Source of the DNA: an uncultured Winogradskyella sp.
GTDB taxonomy: Bacteria > Bacteroidota > Bacteroidia > Flavobacteriales > Flavobacteriaceae
Length of the DNA stretch: 64,000 nucleotides
Direction of reading: 5' to 3'
Assembly: GCF_947496485.1 (NCBI RefSeq)
Contig: NZ_CANMCZ010000003.1
Location: 372,001-436,000, forward strand
Numbering within the stretch: the first letter of the stretch is position 1; every line of letters begins with the position of its first letter. Below the pieces are notes generated by a model that saw only the letters and a program-made list of their open reading frames with translations, did no database searches and was not told where the DNA came from. The translations under genes and the position numbers were made by a program. Shown in pieces: positions 62,493-64,000 of this stretch.

Positions 62493-64000
62493 ATGAAATC
62501 ATATTGTCTTTTAAAAACACTCCTAATTGTTTTACTAGCAACATTTTACTCCAATGGACAAAGTACACGTCTACTCCGTCAGCCAGATATAAGCGCTACA
62601 CATATTACATATACTTATGGTAGTGATATATGGATTTCAGAATTAAATTCAAGTGAAGCGAAACGAATCACTTCAACTGCAGCTGTAGAGTCTAACCCTT
62701 ACTTTTCACCAGATGGTCAATGGATTGCTTTTAGTTCTAATCGTGCTGGATCGAATAATGTCTATATCGTTTCAAAAGATGGTGGTGAACCTAAACGCTT
62801 AACATGGCATCCAAGTGGTTCAATAGTTAGAGGTTGGACCAATGATGGAAAACATATCCTATTTGCCAGCAACAGAGAAACTGCTCCTAGACCATATAAT
62901 AGACTATATACCATTTCTATTGAAGGCGGAGCACCAAAATTATTAACCAAGCAATGGAGTTTTGATGGTTCATATTCTCCAGATGGAAAACAATTAATCA
63001 TTGACAAAATGGATCGTTGGGATGTGGAATGGCGAGCGTATCGTGGAGGCCAAAATACTCCCCTTATAATTTTAGATTTAGAAAGTCAGAACGAGGTTTT
63101 ACTTCCTAATGAAAGTACAACTGATATAAAACCGATGTGGTTGGGTGACCAGATATACTTTCTATCTGACCGCGATTTAGTTTCAAATATTTGGTCTTAT
63201 AATCCAAATACAAAAGCGTTAAACCAAATAACAAAATTCAAAGGCTCAGATGTTAAATGGCTAAGTGGAAATGGTGATACTTTAGTTTTTGAACGTGATG
63301 GTTATTTACATACAATGGATGCTTCTGGTGGAAAATCAACGCAACTCAACATTAATGTTGTCGGAGATTTTCCTTGGGCAGAGACGAAGTGGGAAAACGT
63401 TTCAAATTCTATAAGTTCTGCATCCTTATCTCCAAATGGGAAGCGTGCTATAATGCAATCTCGTGGAGATATATTTACAGTTCCTATTGAATTTGGTGAT
63501 TCTAGAAATATTACTGAAAGTTCTGAAACTGCAGATAGACGACCAATTTGGTCACCAAAAGGTGATAAAATTGCTTGGTTTTCTGATGCCGATCGAAAAG
63601 GTTATGCCTTAATGATATCTGCTCAAGATGGTTTATCTCAACCTGAAGCTATTTCGATTGGTAAATCAAAATTAGCTTGGAATCCAACTTGGTCTCCAGA
63701 TGGAAAACATATAGCATTTGTTGATGATGATGTGCGTTTAAAATTCGTAAATCTAGAAACTAAAAAGGTGAAAACATTTGATGTTGGTGGTAATAATTTA
63801 GAGCGTGGAGGTATTGAATTAAAATGGTCACCAGATAGTAAATGGATTGCTTATGAAAAATCTGCTTCTAATAATTTTAGACAAGTCTACATCTATTCTG
63901 TAGATAAGGACGTTTCAAAACCAATAACGGATCCTTTTGCAGATTCTTTTTCACCAGCATGGGACTTAAACAAAAAGCAACTTTATTTTTTAGCAAGTAC
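62493..64000 (+). CDS. Secreted Tricorn-like S41 protease, N-terminal part (cut by window end)
   Basis: The open frame runs from ATG 62493 to the last base, giving 502 codons so far. A signal peptide (about 1-23, ending FYSNGQ) is followed by TolB/WD40-type propeller repeats such as PYFSPDGQWIAFSSNRAGSN, SYSPDGKQ, WSPKGDKIAWFSD and WSPDGKHIAFVDDD. The region WDVEWRAYRGGQNTPL matches the propeller of secreted Tricorn-like proteases of Bacteroidota, which carry PDZ and S41 peptidase domains at their C-terminus. Those domains are beyond the window, so the protease call is by resemblance of the N-terminus. An amidohydrolase fusion is the alternative. Confidence 0.75.
   Translation, partial: MKSYCLLKTLLIVLLATFYSNGQSTRLLRQPDISATHITYTYGSDIWISELNSSEAKRITSTAAVESNPYFSPDGQWIAFSSNRAGSNNVYIVSKDGGEPKRLTWHPSGSIVRGWTNDGKHILFASNRETAPRPYNRLYTISIEGGAPKLLTKQWSFDGSYSPDGKQLIIDKMDRWDVEWRAYRGGQNTPLIILDLESQNEVLLPNESTTDIKPMWLGDQIYFLSDRDLVSNIWSYNPNTKALNQITKFKGSDVKWLSGNGDTLVFERDGYLHTMDASGGKSTQLNINVVGDFPWAETKWENVSNSISSASLSPNGKRAIMQSRGDIFTVPIEFGDSRNITESSETADRRPIWSPKGDKIAWFSDADRKGYALMISAQDGLSQPEAISIGKSKLAWNPTWSPDGKHIAFVDDDVRLKFVNLETKKVKTFDVGGNNLERGGIELKWSPDSKWIAYEKSASNNFRQVYIYSVDKDVSKPITDPFADSFSPAWDLNKKQLYFLAS

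Overview
The window is a 64 kb stretch of a low-GC Bacteroidota chromosome, almost certainly from the family Flavobacteriaceae. The evidence is the AT-rich sequence, genes that begin just downstream of the Bacteroidota -7 promoter element TAnnTTTG, the general lack of Shine-Dalgarno sequences, and many secreted proteins ending in the gliding-motility-associated C-terminal domain (type B sorting domain of the type IX secretion system, T9SS). DUF5606, choice-of-anchor L domains and a lipoprotein-type acetamidase fit the same group. No rRNA, tRNA, CRISPR array, insertion sequence or prophage was seen.

Layout. 0.1-2.4 kb: a minus-strand housekeeping operon ruvX-def-DUF5606-mazG. 2.4-2.75 kb: a non-coding stretch with two tandem, similarly built small-RNA-like units on the minus strand. 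2.76-7.2 kb: dapD, then surface-glycan genes (two related GT2 glycosyltransferases, a GT52-like sialyltransferase-type enzyme, a WaaP/Kdo-kinase-like protein). 7.4-14.3 kb: a tight seven-gene operon for a CMP-activated nonulosonic acid of the legionaminic type. 14.4-21.7 kb: mixed genes (cca, GNAT, heme A synthase, PRiA4-ORF3 protein, a CPBP-like membrane protein, an unrecognised kinase-like protein, an ABC exporter pair). 21.8-47.2 kb: seven consecutive large secreted T9SS type B proteins, about 25 kb. 47.2-54.8 kb: uvrB, a TerB-like protein, an esterase, a single-repeat DUF1456 protein, sucC, an ACT-domain protein and lysA. 54.9-64 kb: a TPR histidine kinase with a LytTR response regulator, a secreted protein of unknown function, an MFS transporter, an HGSNAT-like membrane protein, a lipoprotein amidase, and the start of a Tricorn-like secreted protease that runs off the window.

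How the parts relate. dapD and lysA are two steps of lysine/diaminopimelate synthesis. The nonulosonate operon makes a CMP-sugar that the nearby GT52-like enzyme could transfer to lipopolysaccharide or a secreted glycoprotein. The seven large proteins share signal peptides, choice-of-anchor L or other N-terminal domains, about 95-residue repeats headed by a Cys-Asp-rich motif, and T9SS sorting tails. They look like a locally amplified and recombined adhesin family.

Most notable for follow-up: the tandem small-RNA units upstream of ruvX, the mosaic adhesin cluster and its DxDxDG/Cys repeats, the kinase-like unknown protein at 18.7-19.8 kb, the ACT-only protein divergent from lysA, possible LytTR sites downstream of the two-component pair, and structured non-coding elements near 29.78 kb and 60.0 kb.
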